A stretch of DNA of 64,000 bases from Ctena decussata (GCA_963989385.1 OZ022509.1:75848667-75912666), one strand, 5' to 3'. Positions 44,120 to 53,472 are shown, numbered from the stretch's first letter. The notes: generated by a model from the sequence alone, not told the origin. Translations and numbers: made by a program.

Positions 44120-44300
44120 ATGACATGTTTGCTTAAATGGACAATGAAAAGTAAAAAAGATATGCAATGATCAGGAATTAATACAATCAAACTCTCAAAA
44201 CCAATAGGGAAAGAAGCACACACACACGGAAAAATGGACACAAGTTCACGAAAGACACGCTCGCACGGTAAACCGAATGAGCGGCTCTTTCCCAAACAGG
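44120..44300 (-). repeat. Dispersed repeat, partner of 56640-56830
   Basis: Shares GCAATGATCAGGAA-TAATACAATCA, CTCAAAACCAA-A-GGAAAGAA, and ACAGGTGGTCA in order. It lies just left of the hammerhead-bearing cluster and may be part of the same element. Confidence 0.6.
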
Positions 44301-44566
44301 TGGTCAATCAGCTATCCTAACCAAAATAACAACAGCATCTTTTTTTATCTATTTTATTTTTAACTTACAGAACAAAACAAAATGCAGATTGGGTAACAAA
44401 ACAGGTGACCACACCAAAGAACATATAGACAAGCGGACATAGCACAATGTAACATCAAGGAACCACAACCGAAGTACCGTCTTGGAACGGTCAGCAAAAG
44501 ATTACACTTCTAGGGGTCTACTTTGAAAGGAAACAATTTGCTTCTAGATCAAATGAACTAAAGAAT

Positions 44567-45312
44567 CCCAAAGGATCAGTAAATATAATCTGCACTATGA
44601 TGGTGTTCGGGGAAAATGAGGGTGTTCCGGGATGCCTTTTACGGCCGCCACACGGCACAATAACCGCCGCAATGAAAATAAGTTCTGAATAGTTAGATCC
44701 CTTGATAGCAGGTGAAATATATACCAAAGAAATGCAAATAGCAGACTGGGTTTAATTGAGTCTGTTCATGACCAGTAATGAAGTGTGCAACACCGGCCGA
44801 GCCCCCTAGCACCAGCTGAATTAAAATCTTAAAGAGTTCCTTCAAGAGCAGAGTATATTCAGAAGATGGAACATGGGCCAGACTACGTAGTTTCGGCTAA
44901 TAAAGCCTCTTCAGTGACCCTGACAGTATATGGTGACGAAACCAGAGAAAAGTTGTGATTTTTTAATCTTAATTGGACAGTCGATTCAAAGACTGATTAG
45001 TATCAAAAAGGGTCCAAATAATATATATAAAACAATGGTTTAGAATATGAGTATAAACCAATCCAACCTTTCAGATTTCTCAGAAAATATCCTCTGATCT
45101 CAAAGGACGAAAGTAAAATATAATCTGCACTATGGATGATGGACGGGGAGACGTTTTACGGCCGCCACACGGTACATGTAGAAGTAGAACTCTTTTTTCA
45201 AAATGACACTGAATGAGCTCAGTGATCTCAAAGAGTCCCCAAAGATCTACAAAGTATAAGATGCACTATGAAGATGTCAGGGAGACGTGTTACGGCCGCC
45301 ACAAGGCACAAC
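44567..45312 (-). repeat. Cluster of three degenerate repeat units around a ribozyme
   Basis: Units at 44567-44661, 45100-45172 and 45225-45312 share TAATCTGCACTATG (third: TAAGATGCACTATG), a GGGGAGACG-type block and TTACGGCCGCCACACGG. Spacing is unequal, about 530 and 130 bp. The hammerhead fold at 44875-44920 lies between the first two units. Ribozyme-bearing repeats in tandem or partial tandem are known for Penelope-like elements and retrozymes. No reverse transcriptase or GIY-YIG domain is seen here. Confidence 0.6.
44875..44920 (-). ncRNA. Type I hammerhead ribozyme (predicted)
   Basis: Read on the minus strand: stem I 5' strand GGGTCA (44920-44915), core CTGAAGA (44914-44908, the CUGANGA box), stem II GGCT-TTATT-AGCC (44907-44895), GAAA (44894-44891), a small stem III CTACGTAG (44890-44883), TC as U16.1-H17 (44882-44881), then stem I 3' strand TGGCCC (44880-44875). 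Stem I pairs six bases with one G-U, stem II four, stem III two plus A15.1-U16.1. Every core position required for cleavage is present. Cleavage is predicted after the GUC, between the complements of 44881 and 44880. Very short stem III is typical of retroelement hammerheads of animals. Activity is inferred, not shown. Confidence 0.8.
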
Positions 45313-45405
45313 ACCAGTGAAGATTAGTAAGTTCTGAATACTTAGATCACTTTAAGGCCTACGTCTGATTCCGTTACGCATTTCAAAACTCGACAACACC
45401 AAAAC

Positions 45406-45611
45406 CCTGGCCCAGAGGTTATAAAACTTGAGCACATTCTCAAACTCAAAATAAAGCACACTGATTGGCTGCTTCCGAGCATGTGCACATTCTCAAACTC
45501 AAAATAAAGCACACTGATTGGCTGCTTCCGAGCATATGCTCGGAAGTAGCAAATCAGTGTGCTGTATTTTGAGTTTGAGATTTTTCTCAAGTTTTATGAC
45601 CTCAAACCCAG
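45406..45611. mobile_element. Family D palindrome copy with an internal duplication
   Basis: CCTGGCCCAGAGGTTATAAA to GACCTCAAACCCAG. In the left arm the segment CACATTCTCAAACTCAAAAT..TTCCGAGCATGTG occurs twice in direct order (about 45433 and 45487), giving three arms for one palindrome. The inner pair forms the hairpin. Confidence 0.82.
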
Positions 45612-46144
45612 AATACATTTAGTAATGGAACACTTACTTGTAGATCTAAAATCTTTATTAAATATCGTCTGACCCAAGAGATTCGCCATTAACATCCCAT
45701 TTACGTCATCTTGTTAAATCAGAGCAATCACCATTAAGGAGATTAATCGAATCCCTAGCCGAAAATATATACATAAAATGGTATATTGCTTTGATCATTA
45801 ACTCAGTCGAGGGAAGCAACGTTTGTTTGTTTTGATTGAAATTGTTTTTATGTTGATATTGGTAATATGAGTTTGCCAGCTTAAGCTAGAAGCGTTATGA
45901 AGCTTATCAAACAAGGCAACCTACAAAGTAAAAATATAGACAATTCCATCAGATACCATATCCTGGTTTTGCAAAACGGTGAATCCCAGTTACGATCAAG
46001 ATGAAATACCTTCTGACGTTTCCATGACAATTACTACATGTAGTAAATGAAAGTGGTCGAAGTACCCAAATCATAACAAATTAGATACTTACATTTAAGG
46101 CCGACAATAAATGGTATCTTTCCTTCGATATTTTTGGCCATACC
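45612..46144. other. No gene recognised
   Basis: AT-rich; no motif, repeat or TIR. Confidence 0.4.
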
Positions 46145-46253
46145 CAGCGGGCAAATTGCATCGAAATGACGTCATACTAACGTCGATGTGACGTGATCAC
46201 GTCACATCGACGTCAGTAGGACGTCATTACGACGTCATGCGCATTCTGGGTAG
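46145..46253. mobile_element. CCCAGCGGGCA / TGACGTC palindrome
   Basis: CCCAGCGGGCAAATTGCATC at the left and ATGCGCATTCTGGGTA at the right. The interior is built of GACGTC blocks: ATGACGTCAT, GTCGATGTGACGTGATCACG and complement. A related element is at 52218-52380. Confidence 0.75.
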
Positions 46254-47453
46254 GAGCTACTACTAGCAGTAGCCCCTAGCTGCCAAATGAAAGGAACGTT
46301 GGTTGGAACATACATGCATACAGTAACGAAATGACTGAAGTGAACTATTTATTGTGTGTCCTATAAACACGCCTACCAATCGCTCGCATGCGAAACCGTG
46401 GTTCAGAACGCATATTCATGCGAGGAGTTTCCGGTTTTGCAGAAAGGGAGTCGAAAAGGTAAACAAATTTGACATTGGCTGAAGGTTTTGGTTATTTTTT
46501 TTTTCCTGAAAACTATTTATGCAAAATATAAGAATGTTATTTTGTCGCATATTGATTGCTTCTTACGCACATTAAAGGATTATGCATACGGCCTTGTATT
46601 TTTCCAGATATTCATTTAGTACGGCGAAGCATGTGTTCAAGGTCAATCTCGACGGTATATACATGTACATATAGGAAAAAGTCACATTCTCTTGTTTGAT
46701 TTTGAGTCTCGGACCGTGTCAGAGGCAAAGAAGTGAACAAAACTACTGTATGCGTGAATCCAAACGTTGGAAGTAAGCTTTCCATAATACTTTAGTTCTA
46801 ACATTCAACATAATTTATTCTTTGATTTATTCTTATTACTCTAGGTTAACAAAAGTTAAGGGTGAGGATAATGCATTCTTTCATCAAACCCAATGTTTAA
46901 GCATTGTAAAAACACCAAATTTAAATTGATTTGAATAAGCACTGCACAAAAGAAGCACAAAAGTAAAAGCCCCTAAAATTCACATTTTAGAAAGAAAATT
47001 ATGCTTTGTTTTAATGATTATAAAAGCAGTAATTTCGTATTCGCCAAAAAACATTTAGCGTTAGAGAACGTTAAATTGGTGTAAAAGAAAAGTCACTCAC
47101 AGCGCATTACAACGACATTTTTTCTTGCCAAAGTGTGGGTTGGGACATTTACATTTTGCTCACTTTCTGCAGTTGTTGCTCAAATTCAAATCAAAGTTGC
47201 TACATGTAATTCTACGATGATTGATCATTAATGTTGATGATAGAATTCATTTACTTCCACATAAACTTAGAATTCAATTGTTATATCCAAAAATCTTGTT
47301 TTATTTGTTTTAACATTATGCTAAACTTTTGGCGAGGTATATATTTGTATTTCTAAGATGACTCTACAATAACGTCGTGTAAACTTTAGTCATAGCCCTG
47401 ACAAGAATGAATTTTACTCGACATTGTTGTACTTTTATTTTAGCATATTTACC
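46254..47453. other. No gene recognised
   Basis: 1.2 kb of AT-rich sequence with no domain, TIR or tRNA-like structure that I can see. Confidence 0.4.
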
Positions 47454-47532
47454 AAGCAGGCACACAAGGTTGTATCAACTTTGAATCAATTTGATTCAAC
47501 GTCGTTACGTATCAACCTTGTGTGCCCAGCGG
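47454..47532. mobile_element. Family N palindrome copy 2, short
   Basis: CAAGCAGGCACACAAGGTTG and CAACCTTGTGTGCCCAGCGG; interior TTGAATCAATTTGATTCAA. About 80 bp. Further right at 47690-47762 the segment GGACTGCAGCCAGTTTA is duplicated. Confidence 0.75.
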
Positions 47533-47991
47533 GTAGAAATGTAAAGAGTTGGTCATCTGAAAAAGAGCCACATCATGATGTGTACCATTTTGAATAACCA
47601 TTTAGCTCGAAAGCAACAATAATGTTGTGTAAAATTTATTCCTGACAGGGTTATTTGTCCTCTCCTCTTAACTTGTAAACTCTAAAGCGTAAGGACTGCA
47701 GCCAGTTTAGCATATACTGACGAAAGGACTGCAGCCAGTTTACATGTAGCCATACATATACTTACGAAAGTTTTGCAAAAAAAAAAAAATCTGTATTTCG
47801 CAATCCAATATTGTACAAAACCGCGTCTGCTACTCTGAAATATTCTGTCACAGTGTAAGATTTATTTCATATGAGACAATTACTATTGATTTGGAGTTGT
47901 CCAGTTCGTTCTGATTTCCTTTCATAAACCAAGATGTATGATCCATATGTCAGAAACACTTGCTGCAAATCCCACGTGGCTCTAGTAATAT

Positions 47992-48227
47992 TAGCCGCGA
48001 CACGACAAAACCAACAAAGTGGTTGTGCGCCCAGCGCAGACTCAGATCAGCCTGGGCATCCGCCCAGTCTGATCAGAGTCTTCGCTGTCAGCACGGAACT
48101 AGCTAGGGCCCTTAGCTATCCTTCAAGCGCTAAGGGAAGACTCTGATAAAACTGGGCGGATGTCCAGGCAGATCTGAGCCTTCGCTGGGCGCACATGCCA
48201 CTTGTTGGTTTTGTCATGTCGTGGCTC
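47992..48227. mobile_element. Family A palindromic MITE copy 9 with 9-bp direct repeats
   Basis: 236 bp, TAGCCGCGACACGACAAAAC to TTGTCATGTCGTGGCTC. It is bounded by TAGTAATAT at 47983-47991 and 48228-48236. This is the only copy with a long flanking repeat; the others show 4-5 A/T bases. Confidence 0.9.
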
Positions 48228-48236
48228 TAGTAATAT

Positions 48237-50063
48237 ATTCAATAGCTTCATCAAAAAGCTCTGAAGTGTCATAACGGAAGGAACGATGGATATAATAGGA
48301 ATATGCCGTAAGTAAAATTGGTTTTGACTGTGTAATAGTGCAGCTCTTTGGTTTTCTTGAGGTTCGAAATTTTGGTTAAGCCACTTTGGGAGTTTTTGTT
48401 AGAACTTCATCGGCTTATCTTGTATTAGCTGAAATGTATACTAGCAACTTAGCATGTGTACCGATCGAATAACTTAGTTTCGATTTAGCATATTTGTCAA
48501 AGGCTTATTTTTTTTAAAATTTCAGGACGCAAGTGGCATACCCTTCGGGAGAAGGGAATGTTTTTGTGTGTAGGTGTGTGGTGTGTGTGTGTGTGTGTGT
48601 GTGTTTGGGTGAGGGGAGGGGGGTGGTGGGGGCGGAGGTCGCGGAGAATGTAAGCCATTCAACCAGCTTCTATGCTTAAAAATCTGCTCTTGGGTATCAA
48701 CAAACCCGACTTGCAGGTTTAGACACATGAAGGAAACATTGTGAAATCTTAAATGTAAATTTAATTTTTTATACTCTCATTTTTGGCTTGTTGGCGTTAC
48801 TTTGGTGAGCTTGCAGAATCGAAAATACACACGCAGTAATTGTTGTAAAGTACTATGCAATTTGTTAAAGTTGTTAATAACCACATTTATCTCCATCCTA
48901 CTTTTCTGTTTACCGATTTTTTTTGTTCTCTTAGTCATTCTTTTAGTTACATCTGAAGAAGAGTACGCGGTTAGTATGCTGTTGTTCTCAGATCACCCTG
49001 TGCATCCGGTATTCACATTTTTTTATTTTCCCTTAACATATCCGTTAGAGGCCTAAATAATTGATGCGAAAAGGGGAAACTGATCAGTCTGCGCGAATGC
49101 GCAGGCTGATCTGTTTCCGCTGTTCGCACACGCCAGAAAGCCCTTACCCTTGTAACGTGATTCATTATTTTTTATTTAATTATTCATAGAGCAATGACTT
49201 GAAAATTATATGATTCACATTTCGGGATTACTGTTTTCGTCAACAATGACACTCAATTGTGCCAAAGGTGCATGATTTCAATCCTCAAGAGAACAAAAAA
49301 TTAAGTGTTGGAACTTAAATGGAACTGGGATAGTGGTTTGGTTTAGGATATGATTAACTTGTAGGGATTGTTTGAAATGTCGGTTAATAGCATTTTGTTG
49401 AAATATCCATATTTTATAGTAGAATGTATATGTGATACAGCTATTTGAATTGCGTTCGGTTCAAAATCTCTTCCTCGTGTACATTTAATGTAACAGGTTC
49501 TGCTTGTAGAAAGGTTTTCGAAGGCATATACATATTCATATTTAAGATGCAAGCGCACAAGGGGGTGGGGTGCTTTTGTGACTTCTTTTTTTTTTCTTGC
49601 AAGCCAAATCAATTTCCAAAAGGGATCAAATCGTAAACGAAACAACAAAAAAAAAAAACAACTTCTAAATTGATCAAAAAAGAGAATGATAGAGTTGCTT
49701 TTTCTGAAGCTGTACTAAGTCACCTTAACTATCGTTTGCAGTACTGGGCTTGGTAGCTTATTATCTCATGCTTAATTTAAATTTTGGCCATCTGCTTCTT
49801 TAGAACACAAACTTAAATTTAAAGTGAATGCGTTCTTTCTCATGGCCATAGAACTGCAAGTTTCATTTTTGCCGCCTGCGCAAGGGAGTCAACTCTGAAA
49901 GAAAAGAATTTGCTCCTCCATGTTAAAACATTAAAAGACTAGATAGACCCCTTTAAGGACGTTGCCTCGTCCACTGGAGCAAACAGAAAGTTACAAAATT
50001 AAAATTTGCGAAAAAAAAAACACGGTATGCTTATACAGCTTGCAGCTTGAGTAGTACAAAATT
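48237..50063. other. No gene; GT microsatellite and a small hairpin
   Basis: (GT)n at 48564-48604. A hairpin at 49068-49130 (GCGAAAAGGGGAAACTGATC.. / TCTGTTTCCGCTGTTCGC with GCGCGAATGCGC at the tip) resembles family A layout on a smaller scale. The 84-codon hydrophobic ORF at 48802-49056 has no recognisable family and I leave it out as a gene. Confidence 0.45.
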
Positions 50064-50340
50064 GAGCCGCGACACGATAAAACCAACAAAGTGGCATGTT
50101 CGCACAGCAAAGACTCAGATCAGCCTGGGTATCCGCCCAGTCTGATCAGAGTCTTTGATGTCCGCTTGGAGCTAGCTTAGACCCTTAGCAGCTTTTTTGT
50201 CCGCATGGACCTAGCTTAGACCCTTAGCTACCCTTTAACCGCAAAGCAAAGACTCTGATCAGACTGGGCGGATGCTCAGGCTGATCTGAGTATTTTCTGG
50301 GCGCACATGCCACTTTGTTAGTTTTGTCGTGTTGCGACTC
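50064..50340. mobile_element. Family A palindromic MITE copy 10 with central duplication
   Basis: 277 bp, GAGCCGCGACACGATAAAAC to GTCGTGTTGCGACTC. The centre CTAGCTTAGACCCTTAGC appears twice (about 50172 and 50211), accounting for the extra 41 bp. Flanks aaatt / aaatg. Confidence 0.9.
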
Positions 50341-51145
50341 AAATGATAGTGAAAGCACTGTTGACGGCTACAACGGGAGAAAGTTTGAATTTGCCGTGTT
50401 TCCCAGCAAATGCTCTCAAATACCCTAAATACACAACTAAATTAAAAATTCTTACTTCCATTCCATGGAACTTAACCTGAAATAAGCTAGATTGTCCCCT
50501 TTTTGCATTTTGTCGCATTAGCATACTATAACTGTATTTGTTTGGTCATAAGACGGAGATATTTTTTTTCATTCAAAAATAAATTCAAAGCCCCAGATAC
50601 GTCCTATAAGAAGGATGTACATTTAAGGGATTGTTTTGGAAGAAAAAATCCCATGTTATAGCAGAATTTCAGAAGAATGATTTAGATATTTGGGATTATT
50701 TCAGAGAGGGGAACCTCAGTTTTATAGACAAATAATTACGGTATAATGATTCGCAAATGAAGAGTATATGAAGTGCTTCTTAGTAATTAGTGTAGTATTG
50801 GTATGTCAGTTAATGGTGTTTAATTTGTATTTAATAAATAATGTAGTAAGACGCGAAACGTTAAGACGAGCATTAATGCATCTGCCGCTTGCAGAGCTGT
50901 GGTGAAGGCGGTATTGGATGATATTTTTGAACTATTTTCTTTCTCTAGCTTCTGTACTATACGTTGAGGCTTCTCATTTAAATCGCCTCTCCGAGGCCGT
51001 TTTAATGAAAGCCAAAACACATGTTTAACTGTTGATAACGGTGTAGCTATAGAGGCAGTTAATTGATACACACACTCATGCTGAAACGCGTGCTTGTATG
51101 CATTTGGATATGACATCTGGTTTAACTTGTACAAAAAGTCCCAAA
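50341..51145. other. No gene recognised
   Basis: Contains a hairpin remnant near 50970-51030 (TTAAATCGCCTCTCCGAGGC) related to those at 31784 and 36104. No coding region was identified. Confidence 0.4.
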
Positions 51146-51230
51146 TACGCAAGTGCATATTGAAGTTTTGTCCATTTGACAAACTTTCAATGCGCATCTG
51201 TGTACTTGCGTATAGAAAGCTACGCCCGTT
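51146..51230. mobile_element. Right end of a CAGGGGCGTAGCTAG-type element
   Basis: TTTTGTCCATTTGACAAACT, GCGCATCTGTGTACTTGCG and AAGCTACGCCCG parallel the right half of the element at 27261-27505. The left half is missing. It ends about 20 bp before the polypyrimidine tract of the predicted splice acceptor. Confidence 0.6.
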
Positions 51231-51454
51231 CTAATGTTCACTTGTTGCTTTTCTTTCTTTTGCAGGAGCTACAAACACCATAAATAATTCAGGGGCCTTT
51301 AAACACGATGATGGTGCATTAAGAAGCGTTTAAACACGTTGAGGATAATCTTCTGTTGGACCATACGTTGAGTCTGTAAGAACATTACTCAGTACAATTT
51401 TCAATACAAGTTCAACAGTGTCTGCGATTTATCTGTGTTAAAAAGTGTTACATT

Positions 51455-51636
51455 CTGAATGGAAACTACAAGGATCTGAGGAAAACAACAAAATTCGAAG
51501 TGGAAGTTCAATATTCTGAGTGGAAACAACAAGATTCTGAGTGAAAACAGCAAGATTCTGTGCGGAATATACCAGGTGTTGAGTGGAAATGACAAGGTTT
51601 TGAGTAGAAACAACAAAATTCAGAGTGGAAAATCAG
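51455..51636 (+). repeat. 21-bp minisatellite in predicted 5'UTR
   Basis: About eight imperfect copies of CTGAGTGGAAACAACAAGATT, e.g. 51516-51536, 51537-51557, 51580-51600, 51601-51621, with 19-22 base spacing. The repeat explains the minus-strand ORF with RILLFSL/RILLFPL-type repeats (51401-51616), which I do not take as a gene. Confidence 0.8.
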
Positions 51637-51700
51637 CTGTAAAAGTTAAAACATTATCTGAGGAAGATTTAACCTAAAAGTTTACCTGCAGCTATCGTTA

Positions 51701-51802
51701 ATGGCAGAAGTATTCCGGATGTGGATTCATGTATATCTGGAACGAGGCTCAAGATGGACTAGGGCATGGGTGAATGCGCGATCCAAATTTGATGTAGTTT
51801 AG
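51701..51802 (+). CDS. Upstream ORF (33 codons) of the TASK-type channel
   Basis: ATG at 51701, TAG at 51800-51802; the main ATG is at 51805, so only two bases separate the uORF stop from the channel start. The peptide begins MAEVFRMW and ends KFDVV. It is arginine- and tryptophan-rich, with no recognised domain. The uORF ATG has C at -3? No: the context CGTTAATGG places T at -3 and G at +4, a weak to moderate context. That would let some ribosomes scan on to the channel start. A role in limiting translation is an inference. Confidence 0.45.
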   Translation: MAEVFRMWIHVYLERGSRWTRAWVNARSKFDVV

Positions 51803-51804
51803 AT

Positions 51805-52087
51805 ATGAAGAAACAAAACGTTCGAACATTGTCTCTGATTGTTTGCACGTTTACCTTTCTACTTGTTGGAGCTGCTGTATTTGATGCGTTAGAATCTGAA
51901 TCTGAAATGGGAAACCGCCAAAGATTACGTGAAGAGGAGCAGACGTTGATTGACCAATACAATATTACGGAAAGTGATTTTAAAGCGTTTCGTTTGAATA
52001 TAATCAAATCGGTGCCATATAAAGCGGGAACTCAGTGGAAATTTGCTGGTGCTTTTTACTTCGCGCTCACTGTCGTCACTACAATAG
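51805..52087 (+). CDS. KCNK3/KCNK9-like: TASK-type two-pore potassium channel, first coding exon (partial)
   Basis: Background K+ channel subunit of the plasma membrane; two subunits, each with two pore loops, make one channel. The exon encodes residues 1-94 and the first base of codon 95. Visible: MKKQNVRTLSLIVCTFTFLL (start and M1 helix, about residues 8-27), FDALESESEMGNRQRL (cap helix 1), YNIT at 52-55 (N53, the glycosylation site of mammalian TASK-1), the second cap helix, KAGTQWKFAGAFYFA (pore helix 1) and TTI-G, the start of the filter GYG at 95-97. The register equals mammalian TASK-1 with no gap. GTAAGT at 52088 splits the Gly codon in phase 1, matching the conserved K2P intron in the first filter. 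The next exon is not in the window; an ORF extending to 52158 is intron read-through. The start has G at -3. KCNK3 versus KCNK9 cannot be decided; molluscs may have a single ancestor-like gene. Confidence 0.95.
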
Positions 52088-52108
52088 GTAAGTGGTTTCA
52101 CAGAACAC

Positions 52109-52216
52109 CACCAACCCAACAGGCACGCAACTTTGAATCAACATGGAATCTCCCTTGATTCAACGTCGACGTTGAATCAAGGGAGATTCCATGTTGATTC
52201 AACGTTGTGTGCCCAG
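52109..52216. mobile_element. Family N palindrome copy 3, next to the splice donor
   Basis: ACCCAACAGGCACGCAACTT and GTTGTGTGCCCAGTG ends; interior GATTCAACGTCGACGTTGAATC with flanking TGGAATCTCCCTTGATTC. It begins about 20 bp after the donor GT of the TASK exon. Confidence 0.78.
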
Positions 52217-52217
52217 T

Positions 52218-52380
52218 GCGAAGCGGGCATATGATGTTGAAATGATGTCGCACTGACGTCGATGCATCGTTATAGCGCCAACGGTACGCTACGATATCAT
52301 GTCAACTTTATGCACATGTACATCACGTCGCATCGACGACAGTACGACGTCATTTCAACGTCAAATGCCTGCTGGGCACA
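52218..52380. mobile_element. CCCAGCGGGCA / TGACGTC-type palindrome, second copy
   Basis: AAGCGGGCATATGATGTTGA and CAACGTCAAATGCCTGCTGG ends, with AATGATGTCGCACTGACG and its complement inside. It is joined head-to-tail to the family N element on its left. Confidence 0.7.
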
Positions 52381-52438
52381 AGTTAGAAACAACGTCGACC
52401 TTGTGTGCTCCCTGGCTTATGTTCTTTATTTTTTACAT

Positions 52439-52646
52439 TTGCTGAGTGGCTAAAGCGCTGGCCTGCTGCTCTAGGAGTTCTGGGTTTGATTCCTGCTAAA
52501 GGCAGGAGCTCTTTTCAACCGTAAGCCAAATTCCATTGTATACAGCGTTTCATTTTTACCCTCCCATCTTCGTAATATGGCTGAATTGTTGTTGAAAAGG
52601 ACATAAAATTGCCATCCATCCATCCATCCATCCATCCATCCATCCC
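52439..52646 (+). mobile_element. S2 SINE with (CCAT)n tail
   Basis: Head GCTGAGTGGCTAAAGCGCTG, GGCCTGCTGCTCTAGGAG, B-box region GGGTTTGATTCC. Body AAATTCCATTGTATACAGCG and TGTTGAAAAGGACATAAAAT. Tail is eight CCAT units at 52612-52646. The longest tail among the S2 copies. Confidence 0.85.
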
Positions 52647-53238
52647 AATACATGTATTTAAAGTTATTACGGTAGTACAATTCGTCGGAAGTCTTATTTC
52701 ACTGATAAGTGGCAAATTTAATGATGCAGTAGGAAATTTCAACGATGTATTTCCTTATTATTTGAAAAAATGTGTCTTAAGGTGGCTGGGTAAACTTTCA
52801 GGGGATTCTACACTGCCATTCTCAGTTTCGCATCCCTTTTCCATTTGGGTAAATTCTTACAGGAAAAAAATTGTACCCTAAGGAGAAAATTCTTTCCTGA
52901 GAGAATTGGCCCCGTTTTTTAACTGTTTTGTTGCTACAGGAAACAAAATGGAGCTCTCTAAATTCAATCCCCTTTATAAAAGTGGCAGAAAACATGTAAG
53001 TGTTCCCGGACACCTTAAAACATGATTTTGATCTAGACTGAAACGACGTAACCAGCATCTTGTAACAGTCATCCTTCATAATCAAGTTTTCATTGTTCTG
53101 ATATGACAGAAATACTCCTTAAAAGACATACAACCGCAAAGTCATCCATCCCTCCATCCACCAGAGAAATACACCTGAATCATTTTTACCTGTGGGAGAA
53201 GCAGTCATGATTGGTTCTCTTCCTACAAAACCACAAAT
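52647..53238. other. No gene; S2 SINE tail remnant
   Basis: 53085-53163 has TTGTTCTGATATGACAGAAA, TACTCCTTAAAAGACATACA and CATCCATCCCTCCATCCACC, the last 80 bp of an S2 SINE. The rest shows no exon or repeat that I recognise. Confidence 0.5.
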
Positions 53239-53472
53239 GAGCCACGACACGAGAAAACCAACAAAGTGGTATGAGCGCCCACCGAAGAATCAGATCAGCC
53301 TGGGCATCCGCCCAATCTGATCAAATTCTTCGCTGTCCGCATGAGGCTAGTTTAGTCTCTTAGCTACCCTTTAAGCGCAAAACGAAGATTCAGATCAGAC
53401 TGGGCGGATGCCCAGGCTGATCTGAGTCTTCGCTGTGCGCTCATGCCACTTTGTTTTCTCGTGTCAAGGCTT
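53239..53472. mobile_element. Family A palindromic MITE copy 11
   Basis: GAGCCACGACACGAGAAAAC to TCTCGTGTCAAGGCTT. Part of the right repeat (GTTGG) is deleted. CAGCCTGGGCATCCGCCCAA arms pair with GGGCGGATGCCCAGGCTG. Confidence 0.88.

Larger units (their letters stand above)
51266..52087 (+). other. Predicted exon: 5'UTR plus first coding exon of TASK-type channel
   Basis: A strong acceptor, TTGCTTTTCTTTCTTTTGCAG, ends at 51265 and a donor GTAAGT starts at 52088. If both are used, this 822-base exon carries 539 bases of 5'UTR (51266-51804) and 283 bases of coding sequence. The UTR holds the 21-bp minisatellite and a 33-codon upstream ORF. Transcript start and any further 5' exons cannot be placed. 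The acceptor is inferred; transcription might instead begin inside this interval. Confidence 0.6.

Noticed and set aside
45088..45110. Second hammerhead-like string CTGATCTCAAAGGACGAAAG on the plus strand
   Set aside because: The GA of the CUGANGA box is missing and no stem I partner was found. At most a decayed copy.
48802..49056. 84-codon hydrophobic ORF, possible small membrane protein
   Set aside because: Hydrophobic runs arise easily from T-rich sequence. No family resemblance or exon signals.
51401..51616. Minus-strand ORF with seven-residue repeats
   Set aside because: Fully explained by the 21-bp minisatellite in the 5'UTR region of the TASK-type gene.
52088..52158. C-terminal extension of the channel ORF (KWFHRTPPTQQ...)
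   Set aside because: It reads through a consensus GTAAGT donor at the conserved K2P intron site into a palindromic repeat.
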